Assembly (NCBI GenBank): GCA_037903355.1
Contig: JBAJFE010000061.1
Coordinates: 868,001-932,000, forward strand
Direction of reading: 5' to 3'
From: Trichuris trichiura
Taxonomy: Eukaryota; Nematoda; Enoplea; Trichinellida; Trichuridae
DNA length: 64,000 bases
The notes under the pieces are model-generated. The model ran no database searches. It was not told the DNA's origin and saw only the letters and a list, made by a program, of their open reading frames with translations. Of this stretch, positions 24,079-35,600 are shown piece after piece (position 1 is the first letter of the stretch; each line of letters opens with the position of its first letter). The position numbers were made by a program, and so were the translations under genes.

Positions 24079-24600
24079 ATGCCTATCGTACCAGAACATC
24101 CTAATAGAGTAATCTTGAAACCTCCAATCAACGTTTCGCCAACTATTAGGGTACGATGACTGAACTGTACTAAATATTTCCTTTTCCAATCAACCGTTTA
24201 GGCAGCCCGCTACATATTCTTGACCCTTGGTGTCGCCTATGGGGCCTATCGGCAAAGTAAGTTGCACAGTCGAAAGCACGTTATTCCGAATTCACCTTTT
24301 CGATCTTTTTATTTTTGTCGCTTCATTTTGTGGTACTTTGTAGAACGCCTAGAAGTTGTGCATGAGAAGTTTGTAAGGAAGGTTGGCGAGGATCATCTAA
24401 TGGATAGATTGGAAAAGGCTAAGAAAGCTGCTATTTCTGGCAAGGGTAAGCTCCCTGTGAATCTTTATTATCCCGATTCCTACGAGATACTTTTCTTTCC
24501 AGAGAGCCTGGCCGAGGTAGGCAAAGAGTTGGGCTTTGGTCGTACTGTCGAATGGGCCGGCTACAAGTACGAACCAATTGACCTGAAGAAATCTTTGTAA
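24079..24600 (+). CDS. ATP5ME: Mitochondrial ATP synthase subunit e
   Basis: Small membrane subunit of F1Fo ATP synthase in the inner mitochondrial membrane, needed for dimer formation. Four exons with consistent phases give 108 aa: 24079-24150, 24202-24256, 24344-24445, 24503-24600. The N-terminus reads PPINVSPTIR and continues as AARYIFLTLGVAYGAYRQKR. This follows the family pattern of a VSPLI(R) start, one membrane helix with a GxxxG-like glycine pattern, then a charged helix. The last intron is a 57-nt GTAAG...TTCCAG segment that also reads open; removing it gives KESLAEVGKELGF. The C-terminal tail after that, with TVEWAGYKY, is longer than in vertebrates (about 69 aa total). It sits 531 bp after the PRELI gene, another mitochondrial protein. 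Confidence 0.8.
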
Positions 24601-24986
24601 TCTTAGAGAACTGTGCTTCTGCTTGCTGTTATTGGTAGAAGTTTTGCGTCGCGCTCTTTAGATTCATTCTATTTTGTGACTCCCGCAAAAAAACTTTTTC
24701 TTTTGCCTCAACTTCCACTCCCTTTCATTCTGTTATAGCGCTGTCAGTCTATTCATTGCGCGAAAAACAATAATCAGACAATTTGAATTGTAACTGATTG
24801 AAAATGTCCAAAATATCATTGCCTCCCGCAGACTGTAGTTTTAACTGTTTGCAAGTACTTCTCACGCACTTCTGTCCTTGAATGTTGAAGTTCAAAATGG
24901 GTTAATGGTTTTGTTGAAAAGCAATACGCGCCGAAGTTTCTGCCAGTTGTTTGTTCAATATAAAAGTAGCGCAACGAGTTTTTACA
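24601..24986. other. Intergenic, no gene seen
   Basis: About 390 bp between the ATP synthase stop and the next possible start. AT-rich, with no recognised element. Confidence 0.4.
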
Positions 24987-25438
24987 ATGGGTTGCGCTAA
25001 CGCCTCTGGTACGTAGGCAACTTGCTCTGACGGCAAGCAGAAATTCGGCAAGAGCAAAACATCATTAATTGCCTTAAGTCTAATGGCAGAACATCGGTTA
25101 CATTTAACTAATGCGATCAGGTAAAGAATACGTTATTCGTCCAGCTTGCTGCTGACAAATACCACATGCGTGAATGCTGCTTCCGCTAAAGTGGCAACTA
25201 GTATTCTCGGTCGGGAGATCGTAGGCATCCCAAAGTGTCCGATTTTATTCGGGCAGTCATTGAAGCAAATAAATAGCATGCTTTCTCTTACTAGTTAATA
25301 GACACGAAATCTGAACGTACCGCAGACAAGAAAGTAAGAGATTATACCTTGTCCTTGGCTTTCCTATTACTAATACTTGGCTGGGCGCTATACGCAGCAG
25401 ACTTCTATGTACGCGACATTACCTATTCTGCCAAATAA
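24987..25438 (+). CDS. Possible 52-aa membrane protein
   Basis: A tentative two-exon model: 24987-25008 (MGCANAS, then GTACG donor) and 25302-25438, ending in TAA. The second exon has one strongly hydrophobic run (LSLAFLLLILGWALYAADF) followed by YVRDITYSAK, as in a single-pass or tail-anchored protein. The MGC..S start could be an N-myristoylation site. The phases match without further exons, but a middle exon inside the 293-nt intron cannot be excluded. I do not recognise the family. Confidence 0.4.
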
Positions 25439-27640
25439 AACCAGTATTCGTTTAACAGCCTAATTAGCGACAGTCTTGCGCAAAGTGCGGCTTGATTTGG
25501 GAGGTGCTCAATAAAATACTCTCCCTAAGGCTGTCTTGTATTGCTAGTGATCGCGGCAGCAAGTTATTTACCCTTTTTTTAGTTTCTTAAAGAGGACAAC
25601 AGAGACTTTGTTGGACACAGTTTAAAAGTCGTCTACATTACTGCCTTTGGGACAGTTTTTCGTTGACAGGTTTGTGTGTAATTCATTCACTCGCCTACCA
25701 TGTATTCATCTGCTTTTGTTTTTGTTTCGTCAACACGCGTACACAACGCATTTAGAGACTCGTAGTCCTCCATTGCAGTTCCAGCTTCAGATTTTTAGAT
25801 GTTCTAACGTTGCTCGCTGAGATTAGTAATTCCCTGGCTTAAGGGTTCCCTCTTTAATAAGCGATAATCCTCTTAAAGATTTCGTAGGCTAGATCAATAA
25901 AACTACCACAGTAGTGAATTCACGGGATATGTTGATCCTGCGCAGAAAGGATCGCGCTGCCGTATTTAACAGCTTCCAGTTGTCATGATTCGCTAGCAAT
26001 TGTTAAGTGCTCAAATTGATGGTAAACAGGCATGTACGATACGTGTCGCTTTGATCGCTTTAGGAGTGGGATGTTCAGCTTTTTGCAAAACTGGCACCTC
26101 CGCCAAGTCTTTAGAGTAAGTTTTACCAGTTATGCAAATCAAATGCGGACCTTTTTTCTAAGCAAAACGTCTTTTTTGATCTTTTGCATAATGCGGCATG
26201 AGAGAGCTGCAAAACTTGGTAGTTAATCCTATGCGCTTTTGATAGGTATCATCTACTTTCTCAATTATGTAGCATAGCATGTATAAGCTGTTTTGCTTGT
26301 TTCACTCATGGCTTTAGTTTAGTAAAACTAATGTCGCTAACCCAATGAACTTGTCCTTCAGCGAAACTTGTTTATCCATACCACTTGCTATCGATTGACC
26401 AAGTGAAAGAAAGGGTTATTGGTCAGCGCAGTTGCTGCGGTGAACTCTGTCTGGTAAACTATGGTTGAAAGGAGCAGCAGCGAATTCGCACGCACTCCGA
26501 TGCCGCGCATCCGGTGAGGTTGGCTACTCAGGCAGCATTCCAATTGCAAGGTCATCGTGACGTTGAGGTCAGCTTTTTTGGATATGAGATCTACCTCAGC
26601 CGTCTGTTCAGCATGTAAAGTCGGTCGTTCGGACCGTAATGTAGATGATTCGCACGATTCGGTGGCTCGCTTTGTCAATAATCCCATCACTGCAGTGACA
26701 TACTTTCCATCCGCGTAGCATAGAACCGGCAACGACCAGGGACAACGGGCAGCGCACGATAGGCGAAGCGATAGCAACGTTCTTAGTTCCAGTAAACAAG
26801 TGGCAGGCAAGTTTGCCATTTCGGTCGGCGCGCCCATCGTTGAGAACTTTATTTCGTTCTTGATTCAACGCGATGATGGCTCGTTATAGGCGATATCGAC
26901 AAGGACGAAGAGAGCAAACTTTCGGTACTTTTTTTGTTCATATTCGGTTTCTTGTTCAACTTAAGCATACCAAAGCGTTTAGGCACCTTCATTGGTCGAT
27001 TAGTCATATCACGACTTTCATAAAGCAGCCGCATTGTTCGTGCGTTAAAATTAGTTTTGTAAAATGTTTTCCTATTTCGTACCTTCTCCGAATCCCGCAT
27101 CGAATGGCGATGGCTTTCCCTTTTGGCTGCAAAAGCTGAGGCAATAATTGTGGAGAACTTCTTTTCATTAAAATGGCCGTTAGCAGCCCGTTGCTTGAAA
27201 GCTCATCTATTTGTCTGCCGTATGACAGCAAGTCTTATTGTCACGAAGTCGTGACGTAGGACTGCTTAGTAGAAGCGACATCCTTTATAAGGAGCGTTTA
27301 CCTTCGTTCGTTTCGTAAGTCTGTTATAAATAAAGCCTTAACATTCTTAGTATTCCGCCTTGGATTCCGAAAGATTGTGTTACGATTCCAATAGCCTAGT
27401 GGAAGGTCGCCTAAATCTACTATCTTCCTATAGGTGTAGTTCGCGACTCAATTTTCCGGATTACGCTAGTATGCTGATGTGCACTATTTTCGCCTACTTC
27501 TTCTTTGAGTATCTGAGCAAGGAAAGTTAACCTTATGCGCCAAGCGAGTATGTACTTCTTAGCGCGAAAAATGATGACGAGATGTTTTATCTTCTTTACC
27601 ACAACTGCTCACCGATTGACTGATTGCAGAGCCAGGAAAA
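25439..27640. other. Unresolved region, possible exons
   Basis: About 2.2 kb with fragments that could be exons but no model I trust. A 77-nt plus-strand piece at 26031-26107 is bounded by ...AACAG and GTAAGT. Another starts after CAG at 26361. Plus and minus frames overlap between 26388 and 26840 without recognisable motifs. No repeat family from elsewhere in the window was seen. Confidence 0.3.
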
Positions 27641-29582
27641 ATGAACGAGTCAACAAAACAGAGGATGTTGCGTTTGTGCACGTGCGCTACAAGCTTCATC
27701 ATATGGGTGAGTATTTTCCAAAGTCTTTTAAGCTTATTTTCTGTTAAATTCTATCGAGATAGCAAACTGCGTACGGCGCGCCTTTTCTTTCTCATATTTG
27801 CATAAATACTTTCGGAATTGCGGCAGGGCAATATAAGTCGACAGCTTCATGCAAAAGCAGTGAAATTTGTGATAACGCGCATTGCTTTCAGTGTTTTTTA
27901 TTGGTCATAAAAGCAGTCTTTAGTTTTTACGTGAAGGACGGATAAAACATAGACAAAACAGCCCACGCTAACAAGAATACATCATTAGAAGTTTTTTGAG
28001 ATTAACTCGATGTAGCGCTGCAGATTTTTTATTTGGAATTACCTATTGCCTTGTTACACTGGCAGTTGTAGCGGGTTTTCTACTTTTAGATTTCTGGAAT
28101 AGCTCAGTTCTGCCTTTCTCTTTGGCTATTGTACAACCACGATGTTGCCCGTAACATGACTGAAATTGATGACAACATAAACAGTTTATACGTCTCCTTT
28201 TACCTGCTGTTGTGCGTTGGAGCTTTCATTGCCTTAACAGCATTTACCGGATGGATGGGTGCTTATCGAACGTCCGTAGCGCTGCTGGCAATCGTACGTG
28301 CCGTTTCTGCCTAATCCACCAACTTTGACAAAGTTGCTTTTAGTATTTTATCTGTTTGGTTATTTCCTGCAGTGCCGAGTTCGCTTCCAGCATTTTGGCC
28401 ACCGTCCATCGAGCTCAGGTTTGTCCATCTTTTTTGTACAGTCACTGCGTTTGACGAAAGCTCCCAAAATTCCTACGACAACAACAACAACAGCAACAAG
28501 GACGCCAAGCCGAACTTGTTCTGCTCATTTAAAATATTTGTTTTTTTATGTCCATACGTGACCATCAGTTGCGATTGAAAAATGTTGCATTCGTTCTCCG
28601 CTTTAGGTACGCGACTACGTGAGTGAATCAATGAACAAAACTATGACAGCTCATTACGGGATCAATCTTTTGTACACAAACAATTTCGATTCCATTCAAG
28701 CAAATGTAAGTTGGTATAAGATGACGTACTATATTGACCGTAAAGTTTTTAAGGCATTTACGTTACGCTAAGCTTAACTGTTGTAGTTTTATTTCATTTC
28801 TATTATTTTTTTCAATAAATTTCACCTATTCTACTATTATTGTACTAGTGCATTACTAATTTACTTATTATTTATATTGCTAATACATCGTTTTGTGCCG
28901 ACTTGATTGTTTGAAGCAAACTAAGTTAGATTCTTATATATGTCTAAATTTTAGCACATCTTGCATTCCAATTATCCAAATATTTGATTTCTTTGGTCTT
29001 TGATCTTATGAAGCATAAATAATTAGTGTTATCATTTTAGCTGCAATGTTGTGGTGTCAATTCATATGTCGATTGGCTTGCCACTTATTTTGGTAACAAA
29101 CAGTTCGGTAGCAACAGCACAGGTCCTGTCGAAGTTGGCCGAGTGCCGTTGACTTGTTGCAATCCAATCGGTTTACTTGAGTACAAGGGTACATGCGGCA
29201 CAAGTTTTGATGACAATCCTTTGACCTCATACGCCCTCTACGTAAATACAGGGGTAGGAATTTTTCATCTTTTATAATTCAATTGTAGTTTTGGCTTTTC
29301 ATTTTTTTAAATTTCATAATCATGGTAGAATTATTAGTGCTAATTCTGCGGCGTTTGAATTTTCCTTCATACCGCCAATAGACGAAGCAACTCTTTCAGG
29401 GATGTCTTGACAAAGTGTGCGACATTTTATATGAAAAATACCGTGTGAACATTGGTTTAGCCGTTGGAAACTTAATCTTGCAGGTATGTATTTTTTAAAA
29501 TGCCTTTAAGTAAAAGTAATCATTGCAGCTTCTCGGAATGGTCACGTCGCTACTTTTAATTCGTTCCATAAGAAAAGGCTGA
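27641..29582 (+). CDS. Tetraspanin
   Basis: Four-pass membrane organiser protein. Seven exons: 27641-27706, 28090-28293, 28344-28418, 28607-28705, 29041-29253, 29400-29483 (or from 29382, also in phase), 29529-29582. The product is about 264 or 270 aa, normal for the family. Order: TM1 (SFIIWISGIAQFCLSLWLLY), small outer loop, TM2 (YLLLCVGAFIALTAF), TM3 (YFICLVISCSAEFASSILA). The large outer loop follows with the diagnostic CCG (LQCCGVNSY), PLTCC and two more cysteines (TCGT and GCLDKVC). TM4 (NIGLAVGNLILQLLGMVTSLLL) is split by an intron, and the tail is only RSIRKG. N-glycosylation sites NMT, NKT and NST lie in the outer loops. The subfamily cannot be assigned. Confidence 0.9.
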
Positions 29583-31119
29583 CGGGACAGTTCAACAGCC
29601 ACTTTTTCTGGCCTGCCTTTTTTGCTTGGATCGTTTTATCAATTGTTCTGCTTAAAAGCATTTGTTGAACCTCAAAGTCATTCAGCTGTCCGCGGAACGC
29701 CTGTTGAGCAATGACGTACTATATCGGTATTGATGCATAGTCACTACGACTTAGCTGCATTGTAAAAAGTTTGCAACCTGCTAAGAGCCTGTATAATTAA
29801 AAGTAGTGCCATAGACTGCAGAATTGATTGGTTAAAAATGTCGTAATCAACCGTTTGGCTGCGGAATCCCGCCAAGGTGCTTAACTCATTTTTGTACGAG
29901 CTGGGGAGAAAATTAGTCTCTTGCAACGCTCATTATTACCGAAAGATGGCTTTGTTAAAAAAGAATGAAAAAAATTTAGCTTAGCACGTCATCTGAGCAT
30001 GCTGAGCAAATTTGTTTTGTAAAATAAACTAGCACACTGCAACTATCCGCGCTTGCTCATGTCAACCAATCCGCCGGCTTTTGCAAAAGCTTACTTCTCG
30101 CTGGAACATTTCTGAAAGCGTTTTGCATTGTATAGGAACGGGGCCTGCGAATCGACGAGGAGGCGGTGTGGGCTTTTCATTTACATTTTCCTATTCTTTT
30201 TTCGAGAAGAGAAAATCGTTTTGTTCAAAAATATCCCCCAAAAATGCTAAAGAAGCGAAGCCAATCTTGGAAGGCGAATTTATGTTTACATTTCAAAAAA
30301 TATCTCACTTTTTTGCACCCCAAAATGGCTTAGTGACCTTTGGCAAATGTAAAATGGTCTAATGTCTGCGGTTTTCAGATCTTCCAGGCGCCATTTTCAT
30401 CGAAAATGCCTTGAAGGGAATAAAATCCATCCCAATGACCCATACTTCGCGCTGAAGATGGAGCCAGGGAAATCCTAATAGCTTCCTGAGTGAAACCTTT
30501 TACTTTTTGCCAACAGTCGAGAAATCGTTACAAGTGATTTTAAAAAATGATATAAAAGCCGTGTAACCGTTTGTGCCCTTACCAGCCGGAAGCGTGGAAA
30601 ATAAAAAATGTTTAAATTGTAGAAATCAAGTACACTTTATAGTGTGCTTGAAAATCTATATTTTGTAATATTTGAGCTTAAATCATGTTTAAAAGTACTT
30701 TGCCCAATTGGCCTGCAGATAAATCCTTGCCGCTTGTAGCATGCATGCATCTTGTGAACGGTTTATTCTTTTTTACAATAGTCAAATATTCAACCTTACT
30801 ATTCATTGTCTCCTTGCTTGCAAAAATGTTTTACAGTGCCTCTAACCTAGCTTTTCGTAAAAGACTGAGGCAGCTGCCTCGTATGTATCTTGAAAGTAAA
30901 CGTTGCCATTATTTTGAAAGACTTAACAACCTTAGAAAAAACATTGGTGTATTAGATTTTAATTTGTCATTTCAAACCGCGCTCTGACTTTTCAACGTGT
31001 AGCGAGGTCAACAACGCAGAAAGTTTGTAATGTTTATTGTCTGCGACAACTCATACGTTACAAACAACTGTCGAAGGTTAAGTACAAGTTAATTCCGTAA
31101 AACTAGGCAAAAAACGAAG
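29583..31119. other. Intergenic, no supported gene
   Basis: About 1.5 kb between the ends of convergent genes. A 100-codon plus-strand frame at 30685-30987 has a hydrophobic stretch but no family match or splice support. Confidence 0.4.
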
Positions 31120-32664
31120 TCACCGCGGCTGGTGAAGTCGCCTGATAGAAACGCGCAATTTGTTTCCCTTCCTTCTGCACCGACATAGCAAAATCTCCCT
31201 GAAACAACGGCGGAAGTCTCGATTGCAAAAGGAGTATATCAGTGGGTTCAGCACGGAGTTGAAATAACCCAGCCAAAGAAATAGGTCCGTCAAAATGGTC
31301 GGTATTGAGCAAGAGGCAGAAGTCAGTTTCTTCCGTATACTGACCATATTGGGAAAGCTGTCAAGCCTTCCATCCCTTCCTTTAGAGAAATCCCTGTTGT
31401 TGTATCCCGCTTTGGCTTCCGGAAAATCCACCATGTAGTGCGAGTAATGACCATGGCAAAACGGCTCAATTAAATGGGCAGTATAAAAAGGCATCCAACA
31501 TATGACAAAACCGCTGACAACAATGCATATCGTTATAATGGCTTTACGCTCTTTGGCCAACAATGTCGCAGGGAATAAATGGCGCCTTGGTATGCTGTCG
31601 TGTTTTGCCATTGTAGGATAGGAGGAGAATCTTGCCCTTTGGTGCTGGTCCTCACCGGTGGTGGAACTTGTCCGTTTTGATAACGAAGGAACGCAAGCTG
31701 ATGAAAGCCTTTTCTTTCGATTTGACTTGCATCCTTTGGTTAGTGAGTCAGAATTAGTCTCCACCGCGGAAAGCGATCTTTGCGCCCTACTCTTCGGTTT
31801 AGCGCCACTGCTCCTCCGACTCCTGTTATTACGCGGCGTCAGAAGTTCACTCATCGAACTTGTCCAGTTGAAAAATGATAAAATCGAAAAAAGCACAGGA
31901 CAGCTTGACGTTTTCCTCAGTTGCTCAGAGGAACGACGTTGGCCGTTGCTGTGCTGTCGTTCTGAAGATTGGACACTGAAATCCAGAATTGTAGAATAGT
32001 CGCTTGCATCTTCACCATATCGGAGAGACGCAAATGAGTCAAGTGACTTCTCGTTAGCGGTCAAATGACCAATCAGCTTTAAGCGGCATTGTATGACCTT
32101 GAGTATTTTCAAATAAACAAACAGCATCAAAATTAATGGAATATAAAATGACCCAAGCGCTGAACAGATGCGATAGGAAAGCATGGGCGGATAAATGCAC
32201 GTAGCGAACCATACCGGTGTACGCCACGCAGGTACAATCCACTGAAGGCTACATATGACGAAGGAGACAATCCATGTAAACAGCAGAATTATACAGCTCA
32301 GACGCTTCGTTTGCATTCGTTTGTAGCGCAGCGGCGATGTTATGGCAAAATAGCGGTCGAATCCAATGACGCAGAGGTTCAGAATGGAAGCTGTACACAG
32401 CATAACATGGACAGACGTCCAAAGACGACAGGTTAAATAATCAAACTGCCACCGATGATCGTAGGCGAAATCTAGCAGCGCTACTGGCATGAGCACAACG
32501 GCTATTAAAAAGTCAGCTGTGGCCAATGAGCTCAACAGGAGATTTGCTGTACTTTGCATGCCTCGGTAAAAGAGAACTGACAATATAATCAGCGCATTTC
32601 CAAGGATGGCACAAAGGCACACGATCGACAGGAAGAACAAAGCAGCAATGGTCCAGCAATCCAT
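31120..32664 (-). CDS. Aminergic-type GPCR lacking the TM3 aspartate
   Basis: Rhodopsin-class receptor of 514 aa in one exon. Seven membrane segments are visible. Landmarks: GN at 22-23 (TM1), D51 (TM2), C79, DRY at 103-105, W131 (TM4), P176 (TM5), CWMP at 389-392 (TM6) and NPLIY at 473-477 (TM7). S168 and S172 sit where catecholamine and phenolamine receptors have TM5 serines, and W464, G466 and Y467 match the aminergic TM7. The TM3 run LCTASILNLC is nearly identical to dopamine and octopamine receptors. Yet residue 86, the site of the amine-binding Asp (3.32), is His (codon CAT, complement 32407-32409). The third inner loop is long (about 180 aa, serine-rich). The third outer loop, about 50 aa, is unusually long. 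The outer N-terminus is only about 4 aa, so an upstream exon is likely. The ligand is unknown. Confidence 0.88.
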   Translation of the reverse strand: MDCWTIAALFFLSIVCLCAILGNALIILSVLFYRGMQSTANLLLSSLATADFLIAVVLMPVALLDFAYDHRWQFDYLTCRLWTSVHVMLCTASILNLCVIGFDRYFAITSPLRYKRMQTKRLSCIILLFTWIVSFVICSLQWIVPAWRTPVWFATCIYPPMLSYRICSALGSFYIPLILMLFVYLKILKVIQCRLKLIGHLTANEKSLDSFASLRYGEDASDYSTILDFSVQSSERQHSNGQRRSSEQLRKTSSCPVLFSILSFFNWTSSMSELLTPRNNRSRRSSGAKPKSRAQRSLSAVETNSDSLTKGCKSNRKKRLSSACVPSLSKRTSSTTGEDQHQRARFSSYPTMAKHDSIPRRHLFPATLLAKERKAIITICIVVSGFVICWMPFYTAHLIEPFCHGHYSHYMVDFPEAKAGYNNRDFSKGRDGRLDSFPNMVSIRKKLTSASCSIPTILTDLFLWLGYFNSVLNPLIYSFCNRDFRRCFREILLCRCRRKGNKLRVSIRRLHQPR

Positions 32665-35600
32665 CGGGCAGTAATTTTAAATGAATATTACCTGCTCAAA
32701 CAGGCTTCACTTTCCAACTGAGTAACTGGAAACAATCAACGTTGGCCAAAGAAGGAAATATATGGCAGTTTTTGTGCTTCGTATTTTCCATGCGTAAAGA
32801 ATTGGAACTTTCTGAATTACAGCATACGCACTGGAGTGCAATACTACTGGCAAATGGGGGTAATTTTTTCCAGTGATCAGCAGTTACTCTTTTCTCATGT
32901 TCGATCCACTGAAGGATGTATCTCACGGTTGAAGAGTGGCCAGAACATATGGACGCTGGATGAGTCCCGCTGCTAAACCAAAAGCAAAATTAAATCAAGG
33001 TAAACGCTTCTGTAAAAATGTTGCTGTTTCGGATTTTCAATTTTACATAATTTTGACAAGAACGAAAGCTCCAACTCCACCTTGCTAAAGCACTGCGACA
33101 GCACAAAAGGATTGCTTAGGGTAACCTATTACCTGACCTGTATTCAACCAGTATCGCTAATGGAAAGAAGCTAAGCAATCAGATATTATCGAACTAACAT
33201 TGGGTGACAGTCTAATGAAGCATGACCAAACGGCTCAGGCGTTCTGTGCAGCCCAAAAGGTTTTCAGTCAATAACATAATCACTTTTTTTAATTGCGCAA
33301 CATCACTTTCGCGCAGGTTGTTGATTACCTGATGCAACTGCGCATTGTTTAAACTGCAAGCAATTGGCTCTGTTTGTTTCTGCTCAACCAACCATGCCGA
33401 AATGCCCCTGTTGACTTGGTAGGTATTAATCGCTTTTGTTTATAACAGTTTGGTGAATTAGGCATAGATCTGTGCGAAAACTAATATATACATCGCGCAA
33501 CGTTCTCATGCACCAACAGCGTTCGGTAAAGAGCGAGCAGTGACGCATGCCTGATTTGAGGCTGCTTGCCTATCTGCCTTAGCTAGTCTGAAAATAACTT
33601 TGCTAATTCTGAACTTGAGAAGGCAAACAGCCGGCTGCGCACATACTTTTGCAATATATGTGAAAACGATATTAATAGAACGCACCCAAAGCAAAACTGT
33701 TTCCTGAAGCCAGAAGAAAAAGTCTTAAAAATATAAAATAATTATAACCATGTTTAATGCGCATCTCAGTATTTATCTACTGCCTAACGCGTTTACGCCA
33801 AGTAACGATGCCATTTTACTGAGCTGAAGCTTTTTGAGTAACTTAGGAGTTAAATAATGGCGATGCACCAAAGGAAGGAGACAGTCTGAGCCTGTCTGAG
33901 CTGTACAGCTAACATAATAATAGTTTTGCGAGGGTAGCCAAAAGCGGTATTACTCTTCCTGTTGCATTCATCAACAAACGGATGGGCCTTTTAAAACTCA
34001 CTTGGTTCCATCAGAGGCTTTTGTACCTTAGCATATCACCGCTGATGATGAAAGCAGCTGAATTCCAAAACTTCCGTTCGTTTACTGATATATGCAGATG
34101 GAATAGCTAAATTGTTTGTGCGTTAACAAACTGTATCCCGTTACCGCAGGTCCAGTTTTCAGATTTCGAAGGGTTTGACACTAATAACAAAAACTTAAAC
34201 GACCACGCTCTTAATAGGCCATACAGTAGTTATTTGTTAATTTGCAACGGCAAAAACTATTTACAACGGCGTCAAATTTTGCAAAAAATTCTGAAAAAAC
34301 CATGGCGCTTGAGCTCTCTTTACGTTTAAATCTCAGTCGTACTCGCATACTTTCATACTGTCAGGGGAATGTTTCAAAGTTATTTATTACTTCCTGAACT
34401 CTAGCAGCCTTGAAGGAAACAATAAATTTGACAAAATTAGTATTATTATCTATCAATGATATTTGTAATCTCATTTTTCGTAACACTCACAAAACGATTC
34501 TTTTACCATAGGACCAGTAAAAACATATCCATTCAACGAAGAGCAGGTCGTGTTAAAACAGGAAAATGAAAATGTGAAAGACTGCCCGTGAATCGATGTT
34601 TCAAAAGTCGGAATACGCAGATCCTGTAAGCATGACATTTTTTCAACAGTCCTTTCTCTTAGTTCGACATTCAACTTTTTTTTGAAACAAGCTGAACTTT
34701 TGAATCCGGGTATTTTTCACTGTTTTTTTTCTAAACTGACTTCAGCATATTTGATCCCTTAACCTTTGGAACAGATTATAAAAAGAGAACAAATAATCAG
34801 AGGCCAATGTGGACCTTGTCTGGGACAAGAAAAGATTTTTCTAATTCATTCAGTGTTAAGAAATTATGCCGGCGAAACGGCAGCTCAGTTTTTTTATTTC
34901 TATTTTGCCTTTTCTTTTGAGCAAGAAACCAACCTACATTCAGGAGGACTCTAGTAAAACTTAAATTTACTTTTACAGTAAGTTTGATGTTCAGGTTGGT
35001 TTGAAAAATGCTTCCTGCAAGACTACCTCTCCAACTAACTCATTTATTAAAACGTTTGCGTGAATCTCCTCTGCGAGTACTTCAATTTGCATAACGGATT
35101 AACGACGGAAGTCCAAATAATGTGGTATTTTCAATGCTCTCCTACTAGCAGGCTTGACGAAGCAGTTACTGTTGAAGTTCATTAACGCAGAGGACTGAGA
35201 AAACTGAATTGGCTGCCAGCAGATTCCAGTAGAAGAAAAGCCAAATGACTTTCCAGCAGTAGTTTAGAAAACACTATCAAAACTAAAATTAGCTGAAGTA
35301 TGCTTCCAATAAGGTTAACTTATGATTTAAACGGTTTACTCTTCATCAGTTCACTAGCATATGGCTTCAATAATATGCGAAAAAGCTTAAAAACATTTCG
35401 CTCAAAGCAACGCGGTCACTTCTCATTGACAGTTAACGTTTCAGTCTGAGTGCTCAAACTAATCATCTTTAATTTTCGGCTTTTACAACCACTTCCTAAA
35501 TTGCAGTGCAGATAAAACTGCTGCTTCTGCTGGTTCATGAATGCTACGACGAAGTACACGTTCAAATGAACAGAGAAAACAAGTCTTGTTGATTATGCGC

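Noticed and set aside
24446..24502. Open reading frame through the last ATP synthase e intron
   Set aside because: The 57 nt have strong GTAAG and TTTCCAG ends, normal intron length here, and removal gives a better helical continuation.
26388..26837. 149-codon minus-strand frame
   Set aside because: No recognisable motif, biased leucine/threonine content, and competing open frames on the other strand; left as unresolved.
30685..30987. 100-codon frame with a hydrophobic run
   Set aside because: No family similarity, no splice signals or neighbours that support it; such a length arises by chance in AT-rich DNA.
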